Below are positions 1-7,632 of a stretch of DNA of 13,482 nucleotides, one piece after another. The notes beneath the pieces are model-generated. The model was not told the DNA's origin. It did not search any database and saw only the letters and a program-made list of their open reading frames with translations. How positions within the stretch are numbered: the first letter of the stretch is position 1; each line of letters begins with the position of its first letter. This DNA comes from Candidatus Babeliales bacterium. GTDB taxonomy: Bacteria > Babelota > Babeliae > Babelales > CAIQNR01. The DNA is taken from assembly GCA_021735725.1 (NCBI GenBank), contig JAIPGS010000017.1:1-13482 (forward strand), given 5' to 3'. The position numbers and the translations under genes are program-made.

Positions 1-94
1 GTAATGGAAAATCTTCAAATTCTAAAAATTTAACTTCTTCCTGTGCTGATATTGAAAAAATAAATCCTAAAACAAGTACATTTTTTATCTTCAT
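1..94 (-). CDS. Partial exported protein, N-terminus only
   Basis: Only the first 31 codons are present; the gene runs off the left edge. Reading leftwards from the ATG at 94-92, the product starts MKIKNVLVLGFIFSISAQEE. This is a typical Sec signal peptide: two lysines, a hydrophobic core, and an S-x-A cleavage site before QEE. An AGGAA ribosome binding site lies about 5 bases before the ATG (around 99-103). The signal peptide puts the mature protein in the periplasm, outer membrane or outside. The visible mature residues (EEVKFLEFEDFP) are too few to name a family. The upstream neighbour on the same strand (stop at 162) is also exported, so the two may form an operon, although a candidate promoter lies between them. 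Confidence 0.7.
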   Translation of the reverse strand, partial: MKIKNVLVLGFIFSISAQEEVKFLEFEDFPL

Positions 95-129
95 CTGGTT
101 CCTTTTTTTTTAAACAATATGATTATGCC

Positions 130-158
130 ATAATGTCAACTTCTTTCTTGAGAGTCAA
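130..158 (-). promoter_or_regulatory. Candidate sigma70 promoter for the left-edge gene
   Basis: On the minus strand, TTGACT (158-153) and CATTAT (135-130) are separated by 17 bases, upstream of the exported-protein start at 94. The -35 matches consensus at 5 of 6 positions and the -10 at 4 of 6. A perfect TTGACA also occurs at 139-134, but it has no good -10 at the right distance. In such AT-rich DNA this is only a candidate. Confidence 0.3.
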
Positions 159-161
159 ATC

Positions 162-1694
162 TCATAATGAAAAAATTGCATACAGAACAATAAATCGGTC
201 TTTTCCTCTGCCGCTACTTACTAATGTTGTTGATCCCTCAAATCCATAACTCCATCTAGATTCTTCACTTCTTTTTTTCTCAATACGAGCATAGATATTT
301 TGTTGCATTGCATATCCTTGTCGTGCAGTTTCTACATCAAGACGAGATGCAAGAGCAGTATCTTTACTTGTATTTAAAAAATATTCCTTGGAGTGATACC
401 ACAAATCCCCTCCCACACATACGGTCCATAATCCTTTTGTATAAGAAAGAGAAAGATCTGCTTGTGCTCTTATTCCAGGAAAAACAGTTACATCATAATT
501 TTCTGGAAAAAGATTTTCTTGCAATGCTTGGTTTAATTCTTGAACTTTAAATAATGAATCTGGTTCTGTTGAATGCCCAGAAACAGTAAGTTCATCCAAT
601 AAAGCATAATCCGATATTGTTTTAATAAATCGACGTTCTTTTGCTGGAGTAACTAATTCAATACTCCCAGAACAAGACAAAAATGCTGAATCTCTCAATT
701 GTTTTTGATATACATTCTGAATCCCTAATCCAACATGTCCCCTGTTTCCCAAAGGATTTTCAAGTATTACTGAAGAAGCTCTTTCTAGCGCAGCAAGTCC
801 ATAATCAAAAGCATTTTGTCGCAACTGTGCATAATTTCCTTCAACATATAAATCAACACAATCAGCATGTAAATCAAAAGGAGTTCCTTTTTTATTTTGA
901 TCAAAATAAGATCCAATTATTCCCTTTTTTAATGCATAAGCACAAGGAATTGTTATAAAAAATTCCCAGCTTTTTGAAAAAGAAAAACTTAACCGTGCAT
1001 CAGAAAATCCAATTTTATCACTTAATAAATGGCGCTTAAAAAAATCAACCGGCCCAGAAGATTCTCCTGCCGGTTGTGAAGCTGGTTGAATAGCAACCTG
1101 AGAAGAAGCCTCTCTATGCGTAAAAAGAGACTCTTGCATGATCGCCTGACGCTCTATGGATGATAAATAAAAATTATATGCTTGATACAAAAAAGGAATC
1201 TGAAAAGTCCACTGCATATTTTTCAAATGTCCTTTTCTTTGAACAATCATTCCAATTCTCCGTTCTTGCGTTTTAATAGCATCAAGAAGACCTAACACAT
1301 GAGGTAATTTTTCATTCTGAAATTCTAACTCATCAAGAACTTCTAAAATTCCTTTTTGTTCAATGTTAAGATAAGAGCCCATCCCAGAATTACTTTCCCT
1401 GTAATATCCCTTAGTTATCTGATTATAAAAAAAGGAAAATTTCCATTTTTCATGTTTATGAGTAAAAGAAGGAAAATCTAAAACTGATTTTTTACGTAAC
1501 GGATGAGTATATTTATAAAAAGTATTTTTTAAAAGCAAAGCACCAGAAACAGGATCATTGACTATGTCGTCAAATGTATCGGCTACAAGTTGCCTTACCA
1601 AGGCCTTTATCTCTTGCTTGTCTTCAAAAACATATTCAACTCCACGCAAGGAATAAATAAAAAAAATTAAAAAAAATAACTGCTTTTGTCCCAC
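162..1694 (-). CDS. Secreted protein, probable outer-membrane beta-barrel
   Basis: The product has 510 residues. Translation starts at a GTG (1694-1692) preceded by AAGG at a 6-base gap. Two stop codons directly before the GTG rule out a longer N-terminus. Residues 1-18 (MGQKQLFFLIFFIYSLRG) form a signal peptide. I recognise no named family. The N-terminal third is mixed and partly helical, followed by a Q/S/P-rich linker near residue 190-205 (VAIQPASQPAGESSG). The C-terminal half has many alternating polar/hydrophobic stretches of beta-barrel type, for example RLSFSFSKSWEFFITIP, ADLSLSYTKGLWTVCVGG and SRWSYGFEGSTTLV, and it ends RFIVLYAIFSL. The last residue is Leu, not the Phe or Trp typical of classical porins. 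A barrel is therefore an inference from pattern. A secreted beta-sandwich protein is the alternative. Confidence 0.75.
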   Translation of the reverse strand: MGQKQLFFLIFFIYSLRGVEYVFEDKQEIKALVRQLVADTFDDIVNDPVSGALLLKNTFYKYTHPLRKKSVLDFPSFTHKHEKWKFSFFYNQITKGYYRESNSGMGSYLNIEQKGILEVLDELEFQNEKLPHVLGLLDAIKTQERRIGMIVQRKGHLKNMQWTFQIPFLYQAYNFYLSSIERQAIMQESLFTHREASSQVAIQPASQPAGESSGPVDFFKRHLLSDKIGFSDARLSFSFSKSWEFFITIPCAYALKKGIIGSYFDQNKKGTPFDLHADCVDLYVEGNYAQLRQNAFDYGLAALERASSVILENPLGNRGHVGLGIQNVYQKQLRDSAFLSCSGSIELVTPAKERRFIKTISDYALLDELTVSGHSTEPDSLFKVQELNQALQENLFPENYDVTVFPGIRAQADLSLSYTKGLWTVCVGGDLWYHSKEYFLNTSKDTALASRLDVETARQGYAMQQNIYARIEKKRSEESRWSYGFEGSTTLVSSGRGKDRFIVLYAIFSL

Positions 1695-1836
1695 TTATTA
1701 CCTTCCCAACTATTCAAACTCCCTTTTTTAGAATATAAATCAATCCAATTCTTTACAAGAGATCAACAAAGTTCTAGCCTGTCAAAGAGATCCTTACACT
1801 GTATTGAATAATATTGTAATTGAATAGGGAAAACAC

Positions 1837-3279
1837 ATGGAAACAAAAAACCACATTGGCACGGGAAAAGTTCTACGAATTAGTGGAACTATTATTGATG
1901 CTCAATTCCCACAAAAAGAAACTCCCAATATTTTTAATGCTCTCATTGTTCGTATCCCCAAAGAAGGATTTCCCAATGATATGCATGATGCACATGTTGA
2001 AGTTGCACAGCAACTTGGAGATGGAATTGTTCGTTGTATTGCGCTTGAAGATATTGCAAACATCAGTAGAGGTCTTGAAGTTATCGATACAAAAAGTCCC
2101 ATTAAAGTGCCTGTTGGAAAAGCAACACTTGGAAGAATATTTGATGTTCTTGGAAACACTATCGACAATTTAGGGCCACTAAAAGATATCAAAGAAACAT
2201 GGGCAATTCATCGCGATCCTCCTTCTTTGGTAGAACAAAACATTCAAAACGATATTCAAGAAACAGGGATTAAGGTTATTGATCTTTTGTGTCCCTATTT
2301 AAAAGGATCAAAAATTGGTCTTTTTGGTGGCGCAGGAGTTGGAAAAACAGTACTTGTTATGGAACTTATTCGCAACATTGCACTTGAACATGGTGGTTTT
2401 TCAGTGTTTACTGGAGTTGGAGAACGAACACGAGAAGGCAATGATTTATGGCTAGAAATGAAACAATCTAACGTTCTTGATAAAACAGCTCTTGTTTTTG
2501 GACAAATGGGCGAAATGCCTGGTTCCCGTTTACGCGTTGCTTTAACAGGGCTTACCATGGCTGAATATTTTAGAGACCGAGAAAAAAAAGATGTACTTTT
2601 ATTTGTTGATAATATTTTTAGATTTGTTCAAGCGGGAGCAGAAGTATCTGCACTACTTGGCCGTATGCCATCAGCAGTAGGATATCAACCAACTCTTGCA
2701 ACAGAAATGGGAACTTTTCAAGAAAGAATTACTAATACCATAAACGGTTCTATTACTTCTATTCAAGCAGTATATGTTCCTGCCGATGATATTACTGATC
2801 CTGCCCCTGCAACAACTTTTATGCACCTTGATGCAAACACTGTTCTTTCTCGTAAATTAGCAGAGCTAGGAATTTATCCTGCAATTGACCCTCTTGAATC
2901 AAGTTCAAAAGGATTAAATCCTTACACCTTAGGACAACGTCATTACAATGTTGCTCGCAAAGTTCAAAATATTTTACAACGATACAAAGAACTTCAAGAT
3001 ATTATTGCTATTTTAGGAATGGATGAACTTTCTTCAGAAGACAAAATAACGGTAAAACGGGCTCTTAAGGTTCAAAAATTTTTAACTCAACCTTTTTATG
3101 TTGCTGAAACATTCAGTAATATTCCAGGAACCTATGTACCTAAAGAAACAACTATTAATGATTTTGAAAAATTAGTTAACGGCGAATGTGACGATTGGCC
3201 TGAACAAGCATTTTATATGGTGGGTGATTTAGAGCAAGCTCGTAAAAAAGCCGAAAAAATCAGAAAAGCTCATTCATGA
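1837..3279 (+). CDS. atpD: F1F0 ATP synthase subunit beta
   Basis: This is the catalytic beta subunit of the F1 sector, which makes ATP from ADP and phosphate on the cytoplasmic face of the membrane. It has 480 residues, near the usual length. Visible motifs are the Walker A loop GGAGVGKT (164-171), the GVGERTREG segment with catalytic Glu196, and the Walker B region LLFVDNIFRF. The lever motif usually written DELSEED reads DELSSED here (396-402), so one acidic residue that faces subunit gamma is Ser. The ATG at 1837 has an AGGGA ribosome binding site about 6 bases upstream (1826-1830). The stop overlaps the atpC start by 4 bases (ATGA). Only atpD and atpC are here; the alpha, gamma, delta and F0 genes must lie elsewhere, a split known in several bacterial lineages such as Chlorobi. 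Confidence 0.97.
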   Translation: METKNHIGTGKVLRISGTIIDAQFPQKETPNIFNALIVRIPKEGFPNDMHDAHVEVAQQLGDGIVRCIALEDIANISRGLEVIDTKSPIKVPVGKATLGRIFDVLGNTIDNLGPLKDIKETWAIHRDPPSLVEQNIQNDIQETGIKVIDLLCPYLKGSKIGLFGGAGVGKTVLVMELIRNIALEHGGFSVFTGVGERTREGNDLWLEMKQSNVLDKTALVFGQMGEMPGSRLRVALTGLTMAEYFRDREKKDVLLFVDNIFRFVQAGAEVSALLGRMPSAVGYQPTLATEMGTFQERITNTINGSITSIQAVYVPADDITDPAPATTFMHLDANTVLSRKLAELGIYPAIDPLESSSKGLNPYTLGQRHYNVARKVQNILQRYKELQDIIAILGMDELSSEDKITVKRALKVQKFLTQPFYVAETFSNIPGTYVPKETTINDFEKLVNGECDDWPEQAFYMVGDLEQARKKAEKIRKAHS

Positions 3280-3518
3280 AATTAAGAATTATTAGCCCAC
3301 AGGAAACCAAAGATATTGAGATTGTATGGCTTGAAATAAATACTCCTGGTGGCAATTTCGTTATTCAAAATGGGTACATGCCAACAACTTTTTTATTATC
3401 TCCACGCAAAGAACTTCTTTACTGTTTTAAAACAGGAAAGCAAGAATCAATCACCCTTGAAAAAGGTGGAATTTTAGAAATTACCAAGAAAGAAGTTGTT
3501 GCTCTGATTAAAAAATAA
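3276..3518 (+). CDS. atpC: F1 ATP synthase subunit epsilon, short form
   Basis: The product has 80 residues, whereas most bacterial epsilon subunits have about 130-140. The visible part matches the N-terminal beta-sandwich that joins gamma to the c-ring: a TPGGNFVIQNGYMPTT segment in place of the usual G-x-F-G-I-L-P-G-H-A-P, and a C-terminal strand region GGILEITKKEVVALIKK. The whole C-terminal two-helix domain, which inhibits ATP hydrolysis in many bacteria, is missing. No frameshift remnant of it follows, because the next gene starts 11 bases after the stop. The identification rests on the fold-like pattern and on the ATGA overlap with atpD. Short epsilon subunits are known in some lineages, so this is more likely a natural form than a pseudogene. 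Confidence 0.87.
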   Translation: MKLRIISPQETKDIEIVWLEINTPGGNFVIQNGYMPTTFLLSPRKELLYCFKTGKQESITLEKGGILEITKKEVVALIKK

Positions 3519-3529
3519 GAAAGCTTTGC

Positions 3530-5137
3530 ATGAACAAAATAATAGGCACCATCATTAGTGGATCTCTTTCAGAAGGCCTAGTGATGCGAATTAACTCAGA
3601 AACTCCTCTTGAAGTTATTAAAACAGGAAAATTTGTTTCTATCGCGGGCAAAGAATATGTTTATTTTTCTATGATTACTGATTTAACTCTACAAGTAAGT
3701 AACCAAGAAATTTTGAACTATCCTCCTACCGAAAAAGAAACACTTCTTCTTTCTATTTTACAAAAAAAGTTTATGTATGCAACGGCAGAACTTCGGCCCA
3801 TGGTAATGCTCAATAAAAAAAATGAAGTTGGCCCTGTCAAAACAATTCCATCACACTTTGCAACAGTTCACGAAGCCCGCAAACAAGATGTCGACCTCAT
3901 TTTTGGAAATGAAAATGATGAATCTAAGCGCTATTTTAATATTGGAAATCCATTGGATATGGATACTGCCGTTTGTATTAACTTAGAACGCCTTGCAGAA
4001 CGAAGCACAGGAATTTTTGGAAAAACAGGGACAGGAAAAACATTTTTAACTCGACTTGTTCTTGCGGGAATGATCCATAGCAAAAAATCAGTAAACCTTG
4101 TTTTTGATATGCATAGTGAATATGGATTACAAGCACGCAAAGAAGGACCGGGTCCTTCTTTTGTAAAAGGTCTTAAAACTTTATTTCCCAGCCGTGTATC
4201 TATTTTCTCTTTAGATCCAGAATCAACACGAAGACGTGGCGGATCTCCTGATGTTGAAATTATTCTCACTTATCAAGATGTTCGCGTTGAAGACATTCTT
4301 TCGCTACAACAAGAACTAAACCTTCATTCAACAGCACTCGAAGCAGCCTATTTAATTGCTGCTCGCTATAAACATAATTGGTTGCAAGTGCTGCTTGAGC
4401 AAGAAGATATTAAAGAATTTGCAAACAGCATTGGTGCTCATCCAGAATCAATTGCAGCATTATATAGAAAATTAAAACGAATTGAACGATTTCCCTTTTT
4501 TGTTAAATCCTCTGCAGGCACAGCACGACGAGATGATTCTGTTATTGATCAAATGATGGAATATTTAGATAAAGAAATTAATGTTTGTATTGAATTTGGA
4601 AATTATACCTCAACCTTTTGTTATTTATTAATTTCAAATATCATCACTCGCAGAATTCATAGTGAATATATTGCAAAAACAGAAAAATTTTTAGGATCAC
4701 AAAAAAAAGAAGATGAACCAACAAAATTAATGATAACTATTGAAGAAGCTCACAAATTTTTAAATCCTGCTGCGGCCCGTCAAACTATTTTTGGAACGAT
4801 TGCCCGCGAAATGCGTAAATACTATGTTTCATTACTTGTTGTTGATCAACGGCCTTCAGGAATTGATCCTGAAATTATTTCACAACTTGGCACAAAACTT
4901 GTTGCACAATTGAGCGATGAAAAAGATATTCAAGCTGTTTTAATGGGAATTAATGGAGCACATACATTGCGCTCTGTTCTTGCTAGTCTAGATACAAAAA
5001 AACAAGCACTTATTATGGGGCATGCAGTTACTATGCCCGTTGTCGTGCAAACACGTGAATACGGAGAAGACTTTTATAGAGCAATGACCAACATATCAGT
5101 ACAGCATGTTGATAGTTTGATTAAAGAACTCTTTTAA
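3530..5137 (+). CDS. HerA-like DNA-translocating ATPase
   Basis: The 535-residue protein belongs to the HerA/FtsK group of hexameric motor ATPases. Known HerA proteins move along double-stranded DNA and work with the NurA nuclease in end resection. Residues 1-90 look like the small beta-barrel (HAS) domain found at HerA N-termini (IIGTIISGSLSEGLVMRI). Walker A is GKTGTGKT (164-171). Walker B is LMITIEEAH, with the acidic pair at Glu405-Glu406. A probable arginine-finger region REMRKYY (426-432) and the sensor motif VDQRPS (438-443) follow. There is no NurA-like gene nearby. The ATG at 3530 has only a weak AAGAAAG ribosome binding site, and the gene starts 11 bases after atpC, so it is probably co-transcribed with the ATP synthase genes. 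Bacterial homologues are often annotated only as ATP-binding or DUF87 proteins, and the partner here is unknown. Confidence 0.88.
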   Translation: MNKIIGTIISGSLSEGLVMRINSETPLEVIKTGKFVSIAGKEYVYFSMITDLTLQVSNQEILNYPPTEKETLLLSILQKKFMYATAELRPMVMLNKKNEVGPVKTIPSHFATVHEARKQDVDLIFGNENDESKRYFNIGNPLDMDTAVCINLERLAERSTGIFGKTGTGKTFLTRLVLAGMIHSKKSVNLVFDMHSEYGLQARKEGPGPSFVKGLKTLFPSRVSIFSLDPESTRRRGGSPDVEIILTYQDVRVEDILSLQQELNLHSTALEAAYLIAARYKHNWLQVLLEQEDIKEFANSIGAHPESIAALYRKLKRIERFPFFVKSSAGTARRDDSVIDQMMEYLDKEINVCIEFGNYTSTFCYLLISNIITRRIHSEYIAKTEKFLGSQKKEDEPTKLMITIEEAHKFLNPAAARQTIFGTIAREMRKYYVSLLVVDQRPSGIDPEIISQLGTKLVAQLSDEKDIQAVLMGINGAHTLRSVLASLDTKKQALIMGHAVTMPVVVQTREYGEDFYRAMTNISVQHVDSLIKELF

Positions 5138-5224
5138 AAATTTTAAATTTTTTTCTTTTTTTTTGGCACATAAAAGTGATATCTTTTTTTGCATAATAAC
5201 TCTTTTTATAAAAAGAGGCTCATA

Positions 5225-5986
5225 ATGATATTATTTTTTTTTCTCTTTTTTTTTATTCCTCTCTTTTCTTTAGAACGTTATTTTGAAATGAATGAAATAC
5301 AACCAGCTTATTTACAAGAACAAGAACCCCTTCTTGTCCGTTCTAATAGTTTTGATTCTGTTTTTATATACTCAGATGAAGATGAACAATCTTATTCTTC
5401 TGATGATGAACCTTTTCAAATTCGTCAACGAAAAAAACCAGCTGCCCAAACGCCTCTTACACAGGATGATCTTTTTCGTTTAATTAAAAATAAAGACCAT
5501 GAAAAAATAATGACTTCTCGTCATTTAATATCATTAGCGCTCATTAATAAAAGATACAAAGATCAAGGTATTCGCCCACTCACATGTGCAGCTTTACACA
5601 ATGCTCCTAAAGAAGTTTTTAAAGCATTATTTATATGCGGCGCTGATCCAGACTTTAATGATGAAAAAGATGTTATACATAAATCATTGTGGAGAAAATG
5701 TTATGAATGTTTTTTTTGCTGCTTATCTCAACAACCAGACCCTCCAAACCCTCGTTCAGCACGAGGCCAAATTAGAGAATTATTTCATGCAATTCCTGAT
5801 ACCCGAGACCACATGAATAAACCACCCAAAGAATCACTAATCCTTTTAAAGGTCTTAACTAATTTACACATTAAATCAACACATCGCTTTATTAAAACCT
5901 GGAGAAGAGAGGCGCTTGATTACGCACAAGAACAAGGAATAATAATACCTTCCAATCCAAAACCCCATATCCCTATCATAGAATAG
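5225..5986 (+). CDS. Secreted small ankyrin-type protein
   Basis: The product has 253 residues from the ATG at 5225, chosen because AGAGG (5214-5218) lies 6 bases before it. A start at 5189 would add 12 residues before the hydrophobic stretch and has no such site. Residues 1-16 (MILFFFLFFFIPLFSL) form a very Phe-rich signal peptide. An acidic, Ser-rich segment follows (SDEDEQSYSSDDE, about residues 50-65). Around residues 113-146, GIRPLTCAALHNAPKEVF followed by KALFICGADPDFND matches one ankyrin repeat: the G-x-x-P-L-x-x-A-A turn and helices, then GADP-x-x-ND. The flanking segments may be degenerate repeats. A Cys cluster (KCYECFFCC) comes next. Ankyrin repeats bind proteins and are common in effectors of intracellular bacteria. 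The target is unknown. Confidence 0.75.
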   Translation: MILFFFLFFFIPLFSLERYFEMNEIQPAYLQEQEPLLVRSNSFDSVFIYSDEDEQSYSSDDEPFQIRQRKKPAAQTPLTQDDLFRLIKNKDHEKIMTSRHLISLALINKRYKDQGIRPLTCAALHNAPKEVFKALFICGADPDFNDEKDVIHKSLWRKCYECFFCCLSQQPDPPNPRSARGQIRELFHAIPDTRDHMNKPPKESLILLKVLTNLHIKSTHRFIKTWRREALDYAQEQGIIIPSNPKPHIPIIE

Positions 5987-6061
5987 TCCTTTTTTTTTTT
6001 CAAAAAACTATGCTAAACTTTTTTTGTTCCCTTATAAACATAAAAAGAAAGTGTAGTGATA

Positions 6062-6751
6062 ATGCAACCAACAAAACAAAAACTGTCAGCCGCTCCTTGC
6101 CAATCCTCCTCTAAAAAGAGTCTTTCCAAAAAACAGAAATTTTATCGTAAAGATTTTGAATCGCATTTTGAAATTCGTTATATTGAACATAACGAAATAA
6201 AAGAAAAACGATTAGTTAAATGGGATATTACCAAAGATCATGAATATAGTATCAACCCTGCACTTAATGAACGTTATGAAAAAAAATATAAAAATCAGAT
6301 AGAACAAGGGTATCATGCCCCTATGCATATTAAATATATCAATAAAATAATTGAGTACGGTGCTTATGCTGAATCATTTATTAAACGTGGAGATATGGTT
6401 ATTGAATATACAGGAATTGTAGAAATCGATAATCGCTTTGATGAAGATAATTTGTATCTTTGGGACTATCCAACAATTTTTATTGATACCGTTCCAGGAA
6501 AAAAACGTCGCAAAAAAATAAAATTCTGTATTAATGCTGAAAAAGTAGGCAATTACGCTCGTTTTATTAATCATAGCCACAGAAAATATCAGAATGTTGG
6601 AATAAGAATTGTTCCTTGTAATGGAAAATGGCATGTTCTTTATATTGCTAAAAAAGATATCAATCCAGGAGAGCAATTATTAACCTATTATGGAATGGGT
6701 TATTGGCGCGATAGAAAAATTGTTCCATTCACCATTACCCCCGATATGTAA
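6062..6751 (+). CDS. SET-domain protein, predicted lysine methyltransferase
   Basis: SET proteins transfer methyl groups from S-adenosylmethionine to lysine side chains. From the ATG at 6062 the product has 229 residues. A GTG at 6056 is two codons upstream and closer to the AAGAAAG ribosome binding site, so the start is uncertain by two residues. The first 35 residues are Lys/Ser-rich and probably disordered. The SET core is clear: GAYAESFIKRGDMVIEYTG (100-118), the NYARFINHS cofactor motif (164-172), and LYIAKKDINPGEQLLTYYG ending near residue 211. The Cys-rich pre-SET and post-SET zinc modules of histone enzymes are absent. An insertion in the core carries PGKKRRKKIK (145-154), which resembles a nuclear localisation signal. 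No Sec signal is visible, so delivery to a host would need another route. A bacterial substrate is the alternative. Confidence 0.9.
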   Translation: MQPTKQKLSAAPCQSSSKKSLSKKQKFYRKDFESHFEIRYIEHNEIKEKRLVKWDITKDHEYSINPALNERYEKKYKNQIEQGYHAPMHIKYINKIIEYGAYAESFIKRGDMVIEYTGIVEIDNRFDEDNLYLWDYPTIFIDTVPGKKRRKKIKFCINAEKVGNYARFINHSHRKYQNVGIRIVPCNGKWHVLYIAKKDINPGEQLLTYYGMGYWRDRKIVPFTITPDM

Positions 6752-6788
6752 ATTATAATACCTGCCACACGTGCGTTTCATTTTTTAT

Positions 6789-6817
6789 TTGCAATAAAAA
6801 CAAAGTTGTTTTAAAAT
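6789..6817 (+). promoter_or_regulatory. Candidate sigma70 promoter of the ABC importer operon
   Basis: TTGCAA (6789-6794) and TAAAAT (6812-6817) are separated by 17 bases, and the binding-protein start follows 38 bases after the -10. The -10 matches consensus at 5 of 6 positions and the -35 at 4 of 6. The -10 lies in an AT-rich inverted repeat (AAAGTT at 6802-6807 with AACTTT at 6827-6832, and an inner TTTTAA/TTAAAA pair). That repeat could act as a weak terminator for the SET gene or as an operator. Confidence 0.4.
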
Positions 6818-6855
6818 TTAAAATTGAACTTTCTATTTTTATTATAAGGATTTTT

Positions 6856-7632
6856 ATGAATAGTATGACCAAAGTCATGATTTTTAGCGCGTTACTTGTC
6901 AGTGCATCTCTTCTTTTTTTTATGACAAAAAAACGCCGCTCTATTCAAACAATTCAAACTGATACTCATATATTAAAAGTGGGAACAGCAGATGACTTTC
7001 CACCTTTTTGCTTTAACAAAGATGGAAAAATTGTAGGATTTGATATTGATGTTGCGCAATCTGTTGCAACACTTTTAAAAAAAGAAATGGAACTTATTAA
7101 TATGGATTTTGATGTTCTTCTTTTAGAACTTCAATCTGGATCTATTGATATGCTTGCTGCAGGGCTTACTTCAACCGAAGAAAAAAAGAAGAAAGTGTTT
7201 TTTACAGAACCTTATCTTGAAGGAGACCCTCTGGTAACACTTCAAATTAAAAAGGAAACAACAATTCCCTTAAACTCTCTTGATTCTCTCAAAAATAAAA
7301 AAGTTGTTGTTAATGCTGGATATACCGCAGACAGTTATGTTTCACAAGCAGGTATTGATCCTTTGCGTGTAGCTACAGTTGCTGAAGCATTACTTGCTCT
7401 TCAAAGTGAAAGAGTTGATCTTTTTGTTTCTGCACAAGCTCCTCTTCTTCCTCTTTTTAAAAAATTTCCAAAAGAAAATTTTGTAATGACTCCTTTAATT
7501 GGAACAGAAGAAAACTGCGCACTTGCACTTACCAAACAAAAACCAGAACTTTTTAAAGAGGTTGAACAAGCTATTCGAACATTAAAGGAAAATGGTACCA
7601 TTGCAGCACTTAAGAAAAAATGGGAACTCTAA
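6856..7632 (+). CDS. Amino-acid ABC transporter, substrate-binding protein
   Basis: This is a family 3 periplasmic binding protein of the polar amino-acid type (GlnH/ArtJ/FliY-like), 258 residues long. It would capture the substrate and hand it to the permease encoded next. Diagnostic segments are LKVGTADDFPPFCFNKDGKI (about 41-60), the following VGFDIDVAQSVA, SGSIDMLAAGLTSTEEKKKK and VFFTEPYLEGDPLV. The ATG at 6856 has AAGGA 5 bases upstream. The N-terminus (residues 1-22) is hydrophobic but shows no clear A-x-A cleavage site and no lipobox cysteine. It is followed by KKRR, so the protein may stay anchored in the inner membrane. The exact substrate cannot be read from sequence. Glutamine or a basic amino acid is plausible, and the downstream glutamine synthetase slightly favours glutamine. 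The stop shares one base with the permease start (TAATG). Confidence 0.9.
   Translation: MNSMTKVMIFSALLVSASLLFFMTKKRRSIQTIQTDTHILKVGTADDFPPFCFNKDGKIVGFDIDVAQSVATLLKKEMELINMDFDVLLLELQSGSIDMLAAGLTSTEEKKKKVFFTEPYLEGDPLVTLQIKKETTIPLNSLDSLKNKKVVVNAGYTADSYVSQAGIDPLRVATVAEALLALQSERVDLFVSAQAPLLPLFKKFPKENFVMTPLIGTEENCALALTKQKPELFKEVEQAIRTLKENGTIAALKKKWEL

Noticed and set aside
1732..1758. Minus-strand TTGTAA and TATATT before the beta-barrel gene
   Set aside because: The spacing is only 15 bases and the -35 is weak; not better than chance in this AT-rich gap. I also found no convincing atpD promoter in 1695-1836.
1837..3518. atpD-atpC as the start of a sodium-type N-ATPase operon (atpDCQRBEFAG)
   Set aside because: The next gene encodes a HerA-like ATPase, not AtpQ/AtpR, so the operon signature is missing.
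5135..5160. AT-only inverted repeat after the HerA-like gene as a terminator
   Set aside because: The stem would have no G-C pairs, so it is unlikely to stop RNA polymerase by itself.
5164..5193. TGGCAC followed by TTGCA, resembling a sigma54 promoter
   Set aside because: The two boxes are 19 bases apart instead of about 5, so they cannot form a sigma54 site.
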